Shown here: piece after piece, positions 1-10,810 of the stretch
How positions within the stretch are numbered: position 1 is the stretch's first letter
Layout of the letters: each line of letters begins with the position of its first letter
DNA from: Actinoalloteichus hoggarensis
GTDB taxonomy: Bacteria > Actinomycetota > Actinomycetes > Mycobacteriales > Pseudonocardiaceae
NCBI RefSeq assembly: GCF_002234535.1
Contig: NZ_CP022521.1
Span: forward strand, 1,798,001-1,862,000
DNA: 64,000 nucleotides
Reading direction: 5' to 3'
The notes under the pieces: generated by a model
Seen by the model: only the letters and a program-made list of their open reading frames with translations
The model's database searches: none
Told to the model about the DNA's origin: nothing
Position numbers and translations under genes: made by a program

Positions 1-591
1 GGGCCCACGGTGGTCCGCTACTCCAAGGGCGCGGTGATCGACGAGGTGGCGGCGCTGCGGCGGCACGGCTCGGTGGACGTGCTCTACGAGCCTGTTGCCG
101 ACGACGCGGCCGAATCCGCTTCCGTCGACGAGGCACCCGTCGACGAGCCCGCCACCGCGAGCACGCCCCGCTCGGACGTGCTGCTCGTCGCGGTGGGCGC
201 CTTCGGGACGCTGGGTGTCGACGTGGCTCGCAGGCTGGCCGATCAGGGCATCGGCGTCACGGTGGTGGACCCGAGGTGGGTGACGCCGATACCGCCGGAG
301 CTGGTCGAGTTGTCGCGCGGGCACCGGCTCGTCGTGACGGTCGAGGACGGTGGGCGACACGGAGGTGTGGGATGGGCGCTCGCCGCGGCGCTGCGCGACG
401 CGGACCTCGACGTTCCGCTCCGCGACCTCGGCATCCCACAGCGGTTCCTCGATCATGGATCGCGCTCGGAGGTCTTGGCGGAACTGGGTCTGACCGCTCA
501 GGACATCGCTCGTCGGATCACCGAGTGGGCCGCCGACCGGATCGGTGCCGCCGACGCCGCGGTGTCCCCGGTCGCCACCCGCGAACTCTGA
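1..591 (+). CDS. dxs: 1-deoxy-D-xylulose-5-phosphate synthase, C-terminal part (gene cut by window edge)
   Basis: This is the last 196 residues of DXS, the thiamine-diphosphate enzyme that makes DXP from pyruvate and glyceraldehyde-3-phosphate for isoprenoid synthesis. The frame is open from base 1, so the start lies outside the window. The stretch contains the transketolase C-terminal fold with the motifs VAVGAFG, TVVDPRWVTP, EDGGRHGG and the closing FLDHGSR segment, all typical of DXS. An acidic, Ala/Val-rich linker of about 25 residues sits between VLYEP and SDVLLVAVG and looks longer than usual. A strong terminator hairpin begins 22 nt after the stop. Confidence 0.93.
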   Translation, partial: GPTVVRYSKGAVIDEVAALRRHGSVDVLYEPVADDAAESASVDEAPVDEPATASTPRSDVLLVAVGAFGTLGVDVARRLADQGIGVTVVDPRWVTPIPPELVELSRGHRLVVTVEDGGRHGGVGWALAAALRDADLDVPLRDLGIPQRFLDHGSRSEVLAELGLTAQDIARRITEWAADRIGAADAAVSPVATREL

Positions 592-613
592 GCCCGCGGA
601 CTGCCGCGGCTCA

Positions 614-658
614 CCGCTGAGGCCGCACCACCGACCGCAGGTGGTGCGGCCTCAGCGG
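614..658 (+). terminator. Terminator hairpin after dxs
   Basis: A perfect 19-bp stem (614-632 with 640-658) closes a 7-nt loop 22 nt after the dxs stop. There is no T-tract, as is common for high-GC actinomycete terminators. The rest of the 592-951 gap holds only the upstream region of the next gene. Confidence 0.85.
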
Positions 659-951
659 CCGTGGCGGGAAGACGTGCCGTGCGGGAGCACGCCGTCCCAG
701 CCCTCGGCCTCGGTGACCTACCCCCGTTCACAGCGGGTGAGCGCCCTCGGAGGGCGCGTGACCGTCGGGCGCCGGGCGGATCGCAGCCGTCGATCGATCT
801 CGAGTCGTGGCAGGTTCCACGGTCACCACGGCCTCGGGGCCTCGCGGAGCACCCGCGTCGGCGCGGGCCGAGGTCGTCATGATCGCCGCCTGGGTCCACG
901 TCATCGCGGGATCGACAGCTCTTTCTCAGGTTCGTATGGCACGGTTGGACC

Positions 952-1671
952 GTGCGGATTCTGGTCGTTGAGGACGAACAGCCACTGGCCGACGCGATCG
1001 CCAGGGGTTTACGGAGAGAAGGAATGGCGGTGGACACCGCCTACGACGGCGAGTCGGGCCATGAGAAGGCCGCCATCACTCGTTATGACGTCGTGGTCCT
1101 CGATCGAGACCTGCCGGGCATGTCCGGCGATGCCTTGTGCCGCGAGATCCTGCAATCCGGCGCGATCACTCGAGTGATCATGCTCACCGCCAGTGGCGCG
1201 GTGGAGGACCGTGTCGCAGGGCTGTCGCTGGGTGCCGACGACTATCTGGCCAAGCCTTTCGCCTTCGCCGAGCTCGTGGCGCGAATCCGCGCCCTCGGCC
1301 GTCGGTCGACGCCCGCCGCGCCGCCGGTGCTCGTCGCCGAAGACCTGGAACTGGACCCGTCCTCGCGCAACGTCACCCGTTCGGGAAGACAGATCGAGCT
1401 CACCCGCAAGGAGTTCGGCGTCCTCGAGGTCCTGCTGTCGGCGGGCGGCTCGGTGGTCAGCAGCGAGGAGCTGCTGGAACGGGTGTGGGACGAGAACGCC
1501 GACCCGTTCACCACCACCGTGCGCGTGACGGTGATGACCCTGCGAAAGAAGCTCGGCGATCCCGGCGTGATCGAGACGGTGGTGGGCTCGGGATATCGGG
1601 TGCCCAGTGCCGCCGGTGAGAAGAGCGCCGGGCCGGACACGCCGGCGGATCCCGGGCCGCTGCGGCGGTGA
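952..1671 (+). CDS. OmpR/PhoB-family response regulator
   Basis: This 239-residue regulator has an N-terminal receiver domain (about 1-115) with the acidic pair in VVEDE, phospho-acceptor Asp51 in VVLDRDLPG and the conserved Lys in AKPF. A winged-helix DNA-binding domain follows (about 125-220, with LTRKEFGVLEVLL and VVGSGYRV). The GTG at 952 was chosen because the product starts directly with the receiver beta strand MRILVVEDE. Its stop overlaps the GTG of the histidine kinase gene by 4 nt, so the two are translationally coupled. Target genes and signal cannot be read from the sequence. The C-terminal 15 residues are a Pro/Gly/Ala tail. Confidence 0.92.
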   Translation: MRILVVEDEQPLADAIARGLRREGMAVDTAYDGESGHEKAAITRYDVVVLDRDLPGMSGDALCREILQSGAITRVIMLTASGAVEDRVAGLSLGADDYLAKPFAFAELVARIRALGRRSTPAAPPVLVAEDLELDPSSRNVTRSGRQIELTRKEFGVLEVLLSAGGSVVSSEELLERVWDENADPFTTTVRVTVMTLRKKLGDPGVIETVVGSGYRVPSAAGEKSAGPDTPADPGPLRR

Positions 1672-2804
1672 GGCGCGCGGTCCGGAGGCGGGGACTCGGA
1701 CTTCGCACGCGCATCACCCTGCTGGCGACCGGGCTCGTCGCGGCGGTCAGCGGCATCCTGCTCTGGCTGGGCTGGCTGCTGGTCGGCGAGGTGCTCGCCG
1801 AGGTGCCGCAGTTCCCTCCCGGCACCTTCGTCCTGGTCGACGGCGTCGACGTCGAGGCGACGAGGCTGGCCGCGATCCTGCGGGACAACGCCAGAGCTCA
1901 GGTTCTCGAGATCGGTGCGGTGGCTTTCCTGTGCGTCGTCCTGGCGGTGCTGATCCTGGCCTGGTCGATCACGGGACGGGTGCTGTCGCCGTTGCATCGC
2001 GTCACCTCGACGGCCCGGCGGTTGTCCGCGGAGTCGCTCGGCGAACGGATCGACTTCGAGGGCGCTCGCGACGAGGTGGCCGAACTCGCCGACACCTTCG
2101 ACGAGATGCTCGCCAGGCTGGAGGCCGCGTTCGACTCGCAGCGCAGGTTCGTGGCCAATGCGAGCCATGAGCTCCGCACCCCGCTCGCCGTCATCAGGAC
2201 GGAGCTCGACGTCACGCTGGCCGACCGTGATGCCGACATCGCCGAGCTGCGCCGGATGGCCGGGGTCGTCCAGGACGCCACTCGGCGAGCCGCGCAGTTG
2301 GTGGAGGCGTTGCTGCTGCTGGCCAAGACCGATGCCGTCGGCCTCGCCGTCCGCGAACCGGTCGATCTGGCGGTGGTGGTGGCGAGCGCCTGGCGATCGG
2401 CACGCGCCGAGGCCGAGTCGCGGGGGCTGCGGATCGCGATGCATACCGAGCCGGTGCTGGTGATGGGTGACCCCGCCCTGCTGGAGCGTGTCGCGGGCAA
2501 CCTCTTGGAGAACGCCGTCCGACACAACGTCGACGAGGGATGGATCGAGGTGCACGCCGACAGCGACGCCGAGAACGCCCGGCTGACGGTCGCGGCCTCC
2601 GGGCCGGTCGTCTCACCGGAACGGGTGGCGGAGTTGTTGGAGCCGTTCAGCCGAGGCGGCACCGGTCGGACGGCACAGTCGGGCGCGGGACTCGGCCTGT
2701 CGATCGTGCGGGCCGCCGTCGGCGCTCATGGCGGACGGGTGACGGTGGAGGCGATCCCCGATGGAGGGATGGTCGTCGGCGTGTCGCTGCCAGTGGCACC
2801 GTGA
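1668..2804 (+). CDS. Sensor histidine kinase, partner of the preceding regulator
   Basis: This 378-residue membrane kinase has TM1 at about 17-40, a short extracytoplasmic segment to about 80, TM2 at about 82-103 and a HAMP linker (104-157). The dimerisation box FVANASHELRTPL carries His167. The catalytic domain shows the N box (LLENAVRHN) and a G2-like GAGLGLSIV motif; the G1 box is weak, reading SGPVVSPE instead of the usual DxGxG. The first cytoplasmic residues are very Arg-rich. The GTG start overlaps the upstream stop (GTGA). The small sensor loop fits a cell-envelope or membrane signal, which is inference. Confidence 0.9.
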   Translation: MRRAVRRRGLGLRTRITLLATGLVAAVSGILLWLGWLLVGEVLAEVPQFPPGTFVLVDGVDVEATRLAAILRDNARAQVLEIGAVAFLCVVLAVLILAWSITGRVLSPLHRVTSTARRLSAESLGERIDFEGARDEVAELADTFDEMLARLEAAFDSQRRFVANASHELRTPLAVIRTELDVTLADRDADIAELRRMAGVVQDATRRAAQLVEALLLLAKTDAVGLAVREPVDLAVVVASAWRSARAEAESRGLRIAMHTEPVLVMGDPALLERVAGNLLENAVRHNVDEGWIEVHADSDAENARLTVAASGPVVSPERVAELLEPFSRGGTGRTAQSGAGLGLSIVRAAVGAHGGRVTVEAIPDGGMVVGVSLPVAP

Positions 2805-2956
2805 GCGCTGCGGAGCGCGATCACGGCACCACCTGATTCAGCTAAGAAGGCTGGCGAACGAGCGATGGTGGTGCACTCAGGGTCCACACGATCCGATGAC
2901 CTTGAACGGTGACCTCGTGATCGACGATCACACACCATGAGCCGCAAGGAGACCTC

Positions 2957-5107
2957 ATGGGCAATGCACGACGGCCGGGCGACGCCGTGGGCCGCCGATC
3001 CTTCCTGAAGGCGGCGGGCGTGGCAGGCGCCGTACCCGCCCTCGGCGTGATGGCAGGCATCCCGGCTGCCGCATCGCCGCCCGGCCACGCCTCCAACGTG
3101 TCGACGGCGCCGCTCCAGCCGCCTCCCGACGATCCGGAGAAGTGGGCCCGCTGCCTTCAGGTCGCACGAGACCTGCTGGTGGTGGGGCCGGACGACGAGG
3201 ATCTCAAGCTCGAGTACCTCAAGATCCTCATCGACGACGGGCTGCCGAGGACGACCTCGCCGAAGAACGTCCTGATCCTGGGCGCGGGCATCGCGGGGCT
3301 GGCCGCCGCGACGCTGCTCAAACAGGCAGGCCATCGGGTGACGATCCTGGAGGCGAACGCCGACCGCGTCGGCGGCCGGATCAAGACCTTCCGAACGGCC
3401 GCCGACGGCGGCGGCGCGCCCTTCCGCGATCCACGGCAGTACGCCGAGGCAGGCGCGATGCGCCTGCCCGACTTCCACCCGCTCACCCTGGCGCTCGCCG
3501 ACCGCCTCGGCCTGCACCGGCGCCTGTTCTTCAACGTCGACGTCGTGCCGGGCACTGGCAACCAGAACGCCCCGGTGCCTGCCGTCGTGTACCGCTCCCA
3601 CACCGGCGAGGTGTGGCGACGAGGGCCCGCGAACACCGACTTCCGCGCGCCGGACGCCGCCTCGAACACCTGGCTCGACGCCAACGGCGTCCAGGTTCGT
3701 CGCTCCGAATACGCCGCCGACCCCCGCGCGATCAACGGCGGATTCGGCGTGCCCGAGTCCGACCTGGCTCGGACGGCGGGCGCGCTGCTCGACGCCGCGG
3801 TGGACCCGCTCCGCGACTACTACTCCGACGTCGGGCCGGACGGCGTCCGGGTCGACCGCCCCATCGCCGAGCAGGTCGAGGGCTGGGCCCGATTGATCTA
3901 CGACTTCGACGGACACAGCATGGATCGGTATCTGCGGGAGGAGGCGGGACTGAGCGACGCGACCGTCGACGCGATCGGCACCCTGCAGAACGTCACCTCG
4001 CGGCTGCCGCTGTCCCTGGTGCACAGTTTCCGAGGGCTCGCCCTGATCAGTCCCTCGGCGACGTACTGGGAGCTCGACGGCGGCAGCTGGCAGCTGCCGG
4101 AGGCGTTGCGCACCGGCCTCGTGGACGAGATCCGGATGAACCGGCGGGCGGTGCGCATCGAGTACTACGACCCGGATCGACCCGAATCGGCCACCGACAA
4201 CGTCGGACCGGACGGCCCGGCGGTCTGGGTGGAGACCACGACCGAGACCGGCGGCGACGAGACCGAGGCGGGCGACATCCTGCCGGAGCGGGAGTCCTTC
4301 ACCGCCGACGTCGCCATCGTCACGCTGCCGTTGTCGAGCCTGCGACACGTTCAGGTCGAGCCGCTGATGTCCTATCCGAAGCGCCGCGCCGTCATCGAGA
4401 TCCACTACGACTCCGCCACCAAGGTGCTGCTCGAGTTCAGCAGGCGCTGGTGGGAGTTCACCGAGGACGACTGGCGGCGTGAACTGGACGCGATCAGTCC
4501 GGGCCTGTACCGGCGTTATCAGTCCCGAACCGCCGAGGTCTCCGACACCACGCGATGGCTCGGCGCGGCGCGCTCGGTGGACGCCGAGGCGATCCCGGAA
4601 CGACAGAAGGAGTTCTACGCTCGTCATCGTCAGTCGGACGAGCAGGCGACCCGACCGGCTGACCACGTCTTCGGCGGCGGCTCGGCGACCGACAACCCGA
4701 ACCGCTTCATGTACTACCCCTCGCATCCGATCGAGGGCAGCCCGGGCGGCGTCGTCCTCGCCGCCTACGTCTGGGCCGACGACGCCGCCCGCTGGGATTC
4801 GATGGAGGACGACGAGCGCTACGCCTACGCACTGCGGGGCATGACGGCGGTGCACGGCAACCGCATCGAGGTCTTCTACACCGGCGCGGGCCGGACACAG
4901 AGCTGGCTGCGCAATCGCTATGCGTTCGGCGAGGCCGCCGTGCTCACCGCGGGTCAGCTCAGCAGACTGCAGGCCGGGGTGCGGGCACCGGAGGGGCCGC
5001 TGCACTTCGCAGGTGACCACACCTCCGTCAAGCCCGCGTGGATCGAAGGTGCACTGGAGTCGGCGGTGCGGGCCGCGCTGGAGGTGCACACCGGCGAGGT
5101 CCGCTGA
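2957..5107 (+). CDS. Tat-exported FAD-dependent L-amino-acid oxidase, L-glutamate-oxidase type
   Basis: This 716-residue flavoenzyme should oxidise an L-amino acid to the 2-oxo acid, ammonia and peroxide outside the cell. The N-terminus has a twin-arginine signal (RRSFLKAAG, then a hydrophobic stretch ending near AAAS at about residue 38). The dinucleotide-binding motif [13 protein letters not shown] is followed by [14 protein letters not shown] and, near the C-terminus, [16 protein letters not shown]. From memory, the whole chain follows Streptomyces L-glutamate oxidase block by block ([19 protein letters not shown]...[23 protein letters not shown]). Arg349 and His356 fall where that enzyme has its side-chain-carboxylate-binding Arg305 and His312. 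AGGAGA precedes the ATG. Substrate specificity is inferred. Confidence 0.85.
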   Translation: MGNARRPGDAVGRRSFLKAAGVAGAVPALGVMAGIPAAASPPGHASNVSTAPLQPPPDDPEKWARCLQVARDLLVVGPDDEDLKLEYLKILIDDGLPRTTSPKNVLILGAGIAGLAAATLLKQAGHRVTILEANADRVGGRIKTFRTAADGGGAPFRDPRQYAEAGAMRLPDFHPLTLALADRLGLHRRLFFNVDVVPGTGNQNAPVPAVVYRSHTGEVWRRGPANTDFRAPDAASNTWLDANGVQVRRSEYAADPRAINGGFGVPESDLARTAGALLDAAVDPLRDYYSDVGPDGVRVDRPIAEQVEGWARLIYDFDGHSMDRYLREEAGLSDATVDAIGTLQNVTSRLPLSLVHSFRGLALISPSATYWELDGGSWQLPEALRTGLVDEIRMNRRAVRIEYYDPDRPESATDNVGPDGPAVWVETTTETGGDETEAGDILPERESFTADVAIVTLPLSSLRHVQVEPLMSYPKRRAVIEIHYDSATKVLLEFSRRWWEFTEDDWRRELDAISPGLYRRYQSRTAEVSDTTRWLGAARSVDAEAIPERQKEFYARHRQSDEQATRPADHVFGGGSATDNPNRFMYYPSHPIEGSPGGVVLAAYVWADDAARWDSMEDDERYAYALRGMTAVHGNRIEVFYTGAGRTQSWLRNRYAFGEAAVLTAGQLSRLQAGVRAPEGPLHFAGDHTSVKPAWIEGALESAVRAALEVHTGEVR

Positions 5108-5124
5108 TCCGGGCGGTGCCGATT

Positions 5125-5164
5125 CTCGGGGCGATCCGGCCGTCGCGGGCCGGATCGCCCCGAG
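5125..5164 (+). terminator. Terminator hairpin after the amino-acid oxidase
   Basis: A perfect 17-bp stem (5125-5141 with 5148-5164) with a 6-nt loop lies 17 nt after the oxidase stop. It could also serve the convergent MazF-like gene, which ends at 5285. Confidence 0.85.
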
Positions 5165-5284
5165 GGGCGTCGGATCGTACCGGGCCGTGGTGGCCTCGCG
5201 TCGGCCGTCGATGGGCCCCGGTGTGCGGCGGCGGTGGATGCCCGGTGGCACACGGTGCGACGGAGCGGACCGGGTCGCGACCGC

Positions 5285-5743
5285 TCAGGCGGTGCCCGCC
5301 TCCCAGCCGTAGCGCTGCTGAAGGGCCAGCGCGACCCGGACGAAGCGTTCGCCGTCGAGCACGGCGCCCTCGCGGCGGATGTCGTCCTCGTCGAAGTCGA
5401 ACAGTCGGTCGAGACACAGGTACGACTCGCGGCCGGACCTGTCCCACGGCCCCTCGCCGAGTTCGAACCAGTCGTGCTCCTCCCAGTGGTCGGGCTCCTT
5501 GCTGGAGAGCATCAACCCCTGCAGACGCCTGCCGCGATGACCGACCACCAGCACGGGGCGGTCCTTGCCCTGCGTCGGGTCCTCCTCGTAGGGCACCCAG
5601 GTCCAGACGATCTCTCCTGGATCGGCCTTCCCGTCGAGGTCGGGGGCGTAGGCGAGCGTGGTGGCGCCCTGTCTGGTCGGGATCTCACGGACCTCGCCCC
5701 GCAGGTGATGGGGGCGAGCGGAATAGACGTCGGTCACGGCCAT
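5285..5743 (-). CDS. PemK/MazF-family protein, no antitoxin partner seen
   Basis: This 152-residue protein has the MazF/PemK-like fold signature: GEIVWTWVPYEEDPTQGKDRPVLVVG followed by LMLSSKE (broken here into its two recognisable blocks). Classical MazF toxins are sequence-specific endoribonucleases held by a small antitoxin encoded just upstream. Here the region upstream on this strand (5744-6004) holds no antitoxin-like ORF and leads to the divergent lepA. The protein is longer than a classical MazF (about 110 residues), with an acidic C-terminal half (DFDEDDIRREGAV). A solitary housekeeping role, or a toxin without a cognate antitoxin, are both possible. Start is the ATG at 5743, preceded by the GTG of VMAV. 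Confidence 0.8.
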   Translation of the reverse strand: MAVTDVYSARPHHLRGEVREIPTRQGATTLAYAPDLDGKADPGEIVWTWVPYEEDPTQGKDRPVLVVGHRGRRLQGLMLSSKEPDHWEEHDWFELGEGPWDRSGRESYLCLDRLFDFDEDDIRREGAVLDGERFVRVALALQQRYGWEAGTA

Positions 5744-6004
5744 CACCCTAAAGGGGCGGACGCGGCGCTGATCCACTCGTGCGTGGGAGGGGCCCGGCGC
5801 GGCTCGTACGGCGGCGACGGCGAATCGGTCGCCCGGCCTCTCCGGCCCGGTGGGCGCTCTGGTGGCCTGCGAGGCGCCCGCCCCGTTCCTCGGCCGCGTC
5901 GTGCGGCCGCCCGGCGGCGGTCGAGGGCACCGTGACGCATCGGAAGCACCTGCTCGCGTGCGACGATGGGGCGTCAGCCGTCCACCCGCGCGAGGAATCC
6001 ATTC

Positions 6005-7852
<1,848 letters not shown>

Positions 7853-7949
7853 CCGCGCGAAGGCCGTGCTCGTCCGGCGGCCCCCGTCGGGTCTCCCGCC
7901 GTGGCTTCGCCGCGGTCGAGGTGGCCCGATCGGGTGGTCTCGGTGTCCG

Positions 7950-7965
7950 TCGAACACGTGTTCGG
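7950..7965 (+). promoter_or_regulatory. SOS (LexA) box of recA
   Basis: TCGAACACGTGTTCGG matches the actinobacterial LexA box TCGAACNNNNGTTCGA at all but the last base. It sits immediately before a -10-like TAATGT (7967-7972), so bound LexA would cover the promoter. Confidence 0.9.
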
Positions 7966-8038
7966 CTAATGTGGGTCGCACCGGCCGCGTCACTCTGTGG
8001 CGCCTCGCTCAGGACACCTCGCGTCGCGACACGCGAGG

Positions 8039-8061
8039 TTGTCGGTCCGACCCTCTAGCGT
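8039..8061 (+). promoter_or_regulatory. RecA-NDp-type (LexA-independent DNA-damage) promoter of recA
   Basis: TTGTCGGTC, eight bases, then TAGCGT matches the mycobacterial RecA-NDp pattern (TTGTCRGTG-N8-TAGGGT) that is activated by PafBC. It ends 58 nt before the recA ATG and is downstream of the LexA-controlled promoter. Confidence 0.8.
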
Positions 8062-8119
8062 CGGGCCCTGCACGACCGGCCCACAGCCCGATCATCCGAC
8101 TCACCCGAGGGGACCCACA

Positions 8120-9163
8120 ATGGCACCCGCTGCACCGAACAGGGAGAAGGCCCTAGAGCTCGCCCTGGCACAGATCGACAAGCAGTTCGGCAAGGGCTCG
8201 GTGATGCGTCTCGGTGAAGAAGGACGTCCGCCGATGGAGGTGATCCCCACCGGCTCGATCTCCCTGGACGCCGCCCTGGGCATCGGGGGGCTGCCGCGAG
8301 GTCGTGTGGTGGAGATCTACGGCCCGGAGAGCAGCGGTAAGACCACCGTCGCGCTGCACGCGGTGGCCAACGCGCAACGCCTGGGCGGTGTCGCGGCGTT
8401 CATCGACGCCGAGCACGCGCTCGACCCCGACTACGCCAAGGCGCTGGGTGTGGACACCGACGCCCTGCTGGTCTCGCAGCCCGACACCGGCGAGCAGGCG
8501 TTGGAGATCACCGACATGCTCATCCGGTCCGGAGCCCTCGACATCGTGGTGGTCGACTCCGTGGCGGCGCTGGTGCCCCGTGCCGAGATCGAGGGCGAGA
8601 TGGGTGACTCCCACGTCGGCCTGCAGGCCCGGCTGATGAGCCAGGCGCTCCGCAAGCTCACCTCCGCGCTGAACACCGCCAAGACCACCGCCATCTTCAT
8701 CAACCAGCTCCGTGACAAGATCGGGGTGATGTTCGGCAGCCCGGAGACGACCACGGGCGGCAAGGCGCTGAAGTTCTACGCCTCGGTGCGGCTGGACGTC
8801 CGTCGGATCGAGACGTTGAAGGACGGCGGCGACGCGGTCGGCAACCGCACCAGGGTCAAGGTGGTCAAGAACAAGGTCAGCCCGCCCTTCAAGCAGGCCG
8901 AGTTCGACATCATCTACGGCCAGGGCATCAGCAGGGAGGGCTCGCTCATCGACATGGGTGTCGAGCACGGCATCCTGCGCAAGTCCGGCGCCTGGTACAC
9001 CTATGAGGGCGATCAGCTCGGTCAGGGCAAGGAGAATGCCCGGAAGTTCCTGCGGGACAACCCGGACATCGCCAACGAGCTGGAGAAGCGGCTTCAGGAG
9101 AAGCTCGGCATCATCCCGAAGCTGGAAGCGGACCCGGAGTCGCCTGCCCCGGTCGACTTCTGA
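8120..9163 (+). CDS. recA: Recombinase RecA
   Basis: RecA coats single-stranded DNA, performs strand exchange and triggers LexA self-cleavage. The 347-residue product carries Walker A GPESSGKT (68-75), the Walker B segment [11 protein letters not shown], loop L1 ([12 protein letters not shown]) and loop L2 ([10 protein letters not shown]). No intein is present, unlike RecA of M. tuberculosis. ATG 8120 was chosen over upstream in-frame starts because GAGGGG precedes it and the product begins like other RecA proteins ([20 protein letters not shown]). recX follows 3 nt after the stop. Two damage-responsive promoters lie in the 267-nt gap upstream. Confidence 0.99.
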   Translation: MAPAAPNREKALELALAQIDKQFGKGSVMRLGEEGRPPMEVIPTGSISLDAALGIGGLPRGRVVEIYGPESSGKTTVALHAVANAQRLGGVAAFIDAEHALDPDYAKALGVDTDALLVSQPDTGEQALEITDMLIRSGALDIVVVDSVAALVPRAEIEGEMGDSHVGLQARLMSQALRKLTSALNTAKTTAIFINQLRDKIGVMFGSPETTTGGKALKFYASVRLDVRRIETLKDGGDAVGNRTRVKVVKNKVSPPFKQAEFDIIYGQGISREGSLIDMGVEHGILRKSGAWYTYEGDQLGQGKENARKFLRDNPDIANELEKRLQEKLGIIPKLEADPESPAPVDF

Positions 9164-9166
9164 TCG

Positions 9167-9733
9167 ATGGCGAGGTTCCGCTCCTCCACGTCGAACGGCG
9201 ATGACGCCGAACAACGAGAGGCGGCCGCAGCCGCTGATCCCGCGACGCGCGCTCGGGATTACTGTCTGCGGCTGTTGACCTCACGTCCGCGTACCAGGGC
9301 CGAGCTGGCTCAGGCCCTGGTACGGCGAGAGGTGGATCAAGGGATCATCGATCAGGTGCTCGGCAGACTTGACGAGGTCGGACTGATCGACGACCAGTCC
9401 TTCGCCGAGATGTGGGTGCGTTCGCGACACACCCACCAGGGTCTGGGGCGCCGAGCGCTGCTGCAAGAGCTGCGTCGTAAGGGCGTCGACGCCGACGTGG
9501 CCGCCGAGGCGGCGCAGGGCCTCGATCGAGAGGCGGAGGAGGAACGGGCGCGGCAGCTCGTCCGGCGCAAGCTCGCCGCCTCGGCCGGGGCGGACGAGCG
9601 GGTGCGGATGCGGCGACTGGTGGGGATGCTCGCTCGAAAGGGGTATTCGCAAGGGCTCGCCTTCGAGGTCGTGCGTGCCGAGCTGGCCGCGGAGGGCACC
9701 GACGACGAGCTGTTGGACGAGCTGCGCGACTGA
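9167..9733 (+). CDS. recX: RecX, modulator of RecA
   Basis: RecX binds RecA filaments and limits their growth. The 188-residue protein has the three-helix repeats of the family: RDYCLRLLTSRPRTRAELAQ, DQVLGRLDEVGLIDDQSFAE and QELRRKGVDADVAAEA. The first 30 residues are a variable charged extension. The ATG lies 3 nt after the recA stop and has no strong ribosome-binding site of its own, so it is probably translated from the recA message. This recA-recX order is standard in actinobacteria. Confidence 0.95.
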   Translation: MARFRSSTSNGDDAEQREAAAAADPATRARDYCLRLLTSRPRTRAELAQALVRREVDQGIIDQVLGRLDEVGLIDDQSFAEMWVRSRHTHQGLGRRALLQELRRKGVDADVAAEAAQGLDREAEEERARQLVRRKLAASAGADERVRMRRLVGMLARKGYSQGLAFEVVRAELAAEGTDDELLDELRD

Positions 9734-9853
9734 GGATTCGGCCGGCCGCATCGTTTGCTGCGGACCGTCGAGGTCGATCACCCGTGCAAGGCGGTCCTAG
9801 GGTGTGGCTGTCGGTACGTCCGTCGATCGCTGTGGAGGCGTCGACGATATCGG

Positions 9854-9867
9854 CTGTATCGATACAG
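9854..9867. repeat. 14-bp perfect palindrome, possible operator
   Basis: CTGTATCGATACAG reads identically on both strands. It lies in an otherwise empty gap about 260 nt upstream of the HAD gene. The form suits a dimeric helix-turn-helix repressor, but no regulator gene is adjacent, so its function is unknown. Confidence 0.4.
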
Positions 9868-10115
9868 TTGGCCGATGTGGCGCCTGCAGGCTGGGGCTGA
9901 TGGGCTCGGCCTGGCCGATCAGCCGGGTCGAGCGAATGCCGGCGCGGGCGGCGGGCCGTGTCTCGGGCGGTGGGGCGGGAGGGCACGGATCGCCAGGCCA
10001 GGCGGCAGGACGAGCGTCTGATGTCGGCTCATGTCCAACGGGCGGAGCAGGCGTGAGACGCGAGGGCCGATCGAGATCGTGAAAAACAGCTGGCGGGGCC
10101 GGCTGGCACGGCCCC

Positions 10116-10121
10116 TAGAGT
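10116..10121 (+). promoter_or_regulatory. -10 hexamer of leaderless HAD gene
   Basis: TAGAGT lies 8 nt before the GTG at 10130, so transcription should begin at or next to the start codon. Confidence 0.5.
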
Positions 10122-10129
10122 GTGTCCCC

Positions 10130-10810
10130 GTGACGACAGGGGCAATGGACGACCGTACGACGACACACATCGTCTGGGACTGGAACGGCACGCTACTGGC
10201 CGACAACCATGCCGTGTTGGAGGGCGTGAATGCGATCTGCCGGTTCTATCAACGGGAGGAGGTCGACCTCGACTACTGGCGTTCGGTGTTCACCCGGCCT
10301 TTACAGGTCTGCTACGAGCGGCTGCTCGAACGACAGTTGACCGACGAGGACTGGACGCAGGTCGACAAGCTGTATCACGAGGCGTACAACCAGCTGTTGC
10401 ACACGTGTGGCCTCGCACGTGGCGCCGAGCAGGTACTGGCCGACTGGCAGGGCGCGGGCAACAGCCAGTCGCTGCTGTCCATGTGGTTTCACGATCCGTT
10501 GACGGAGCTGATCGGCCGACTCGGCGTGGCGGACTTCTTCTCTCGGGTCGACGGTCTTGTGGGGCCGATGTCCGGGGGTTCGAAGGCCGAACACCTGGCA
10601 CGGCACCTGTCGGTGGCAGGTCTCGACCCGGCCACGGTGGTCCTGGTCGGCGACGTCGTGGACGATGCCCACGCGGCTGAGAGCGTCGGGGCCCGCTGCG
10701 TTCTGGTGACGACGGGGATGACCGCGCGATCGACGCTGGAAGCCACCGGACATCCCGTGGCGGACTCGTTGGCCGACGCGGTGACGCTGGCCGTGAAGAC
10801 CCGCGTCTGA
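10130..10810 (+). CDS. HAD-superfamily hydrolase (phosphoglycolate-phosphatase-like)
   Basis: This 226-residue protein is a haloacid-dehalogenase-type phosphatase. Motif I is WDWNGTLL, slightly divergent because the usual DxDGT reads DWNGT; the nucleophile would be the Asp of VWDWNG. A helical cap follows (about 20-110), motif II is SLLSM, and motif IV is VVLVGDVVDDAHAA. The Asn in place of the second motif-I Asp is seen in a known subgroup. GTG 10130 is favoured because a TAGAGT hexamer lies 8 nt before it; an ATG at 10145 after AGGGG is the alternative. The natural substrate cannot be told. The gene is convergent with eda. Confidence 0.8.
   Translation: MTTGAMDDRTTTHIVWDWNGTLLADNHAVLEGVNAICRFYQREEVDLDYWRSVFTRPLQVCYERLLERQLTDEDWTQVDKLYHEAYNQLLHTCGLARGAEQVLADWQGAGNSQSLLSMWFHDPLTELIGRLGVADFFSRVDGLVGPMSGGSKAEHLARHLSVAGLDPATVVLVGDVVDDAHAAESVGARCVLVTTGMTARSTLEATGHPVADSLADAVTLAVKTRV

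Larger units (their letters stand above)
9734..10129 (+). other. Gene-free gap between recX and the HAD hydrolase
   Basis: About 400 nt with no convincing ORF. It contains the 14-bp perfect palindrome at 9854-9867 and, at its end, the leaderless promoter of the HAD gene. A TAGGGTGT at 9798 resembles a RecA-NDp -10 but lacks the matching TTGTCRGTG. Confidence 0.6.

Noticed and set aside
9798-9805. TAGGGTGT resembling the -10 of a RecA-NDp promoter
   Set aside because: The required TTGTCRGTG is not found 8 nt upstream.
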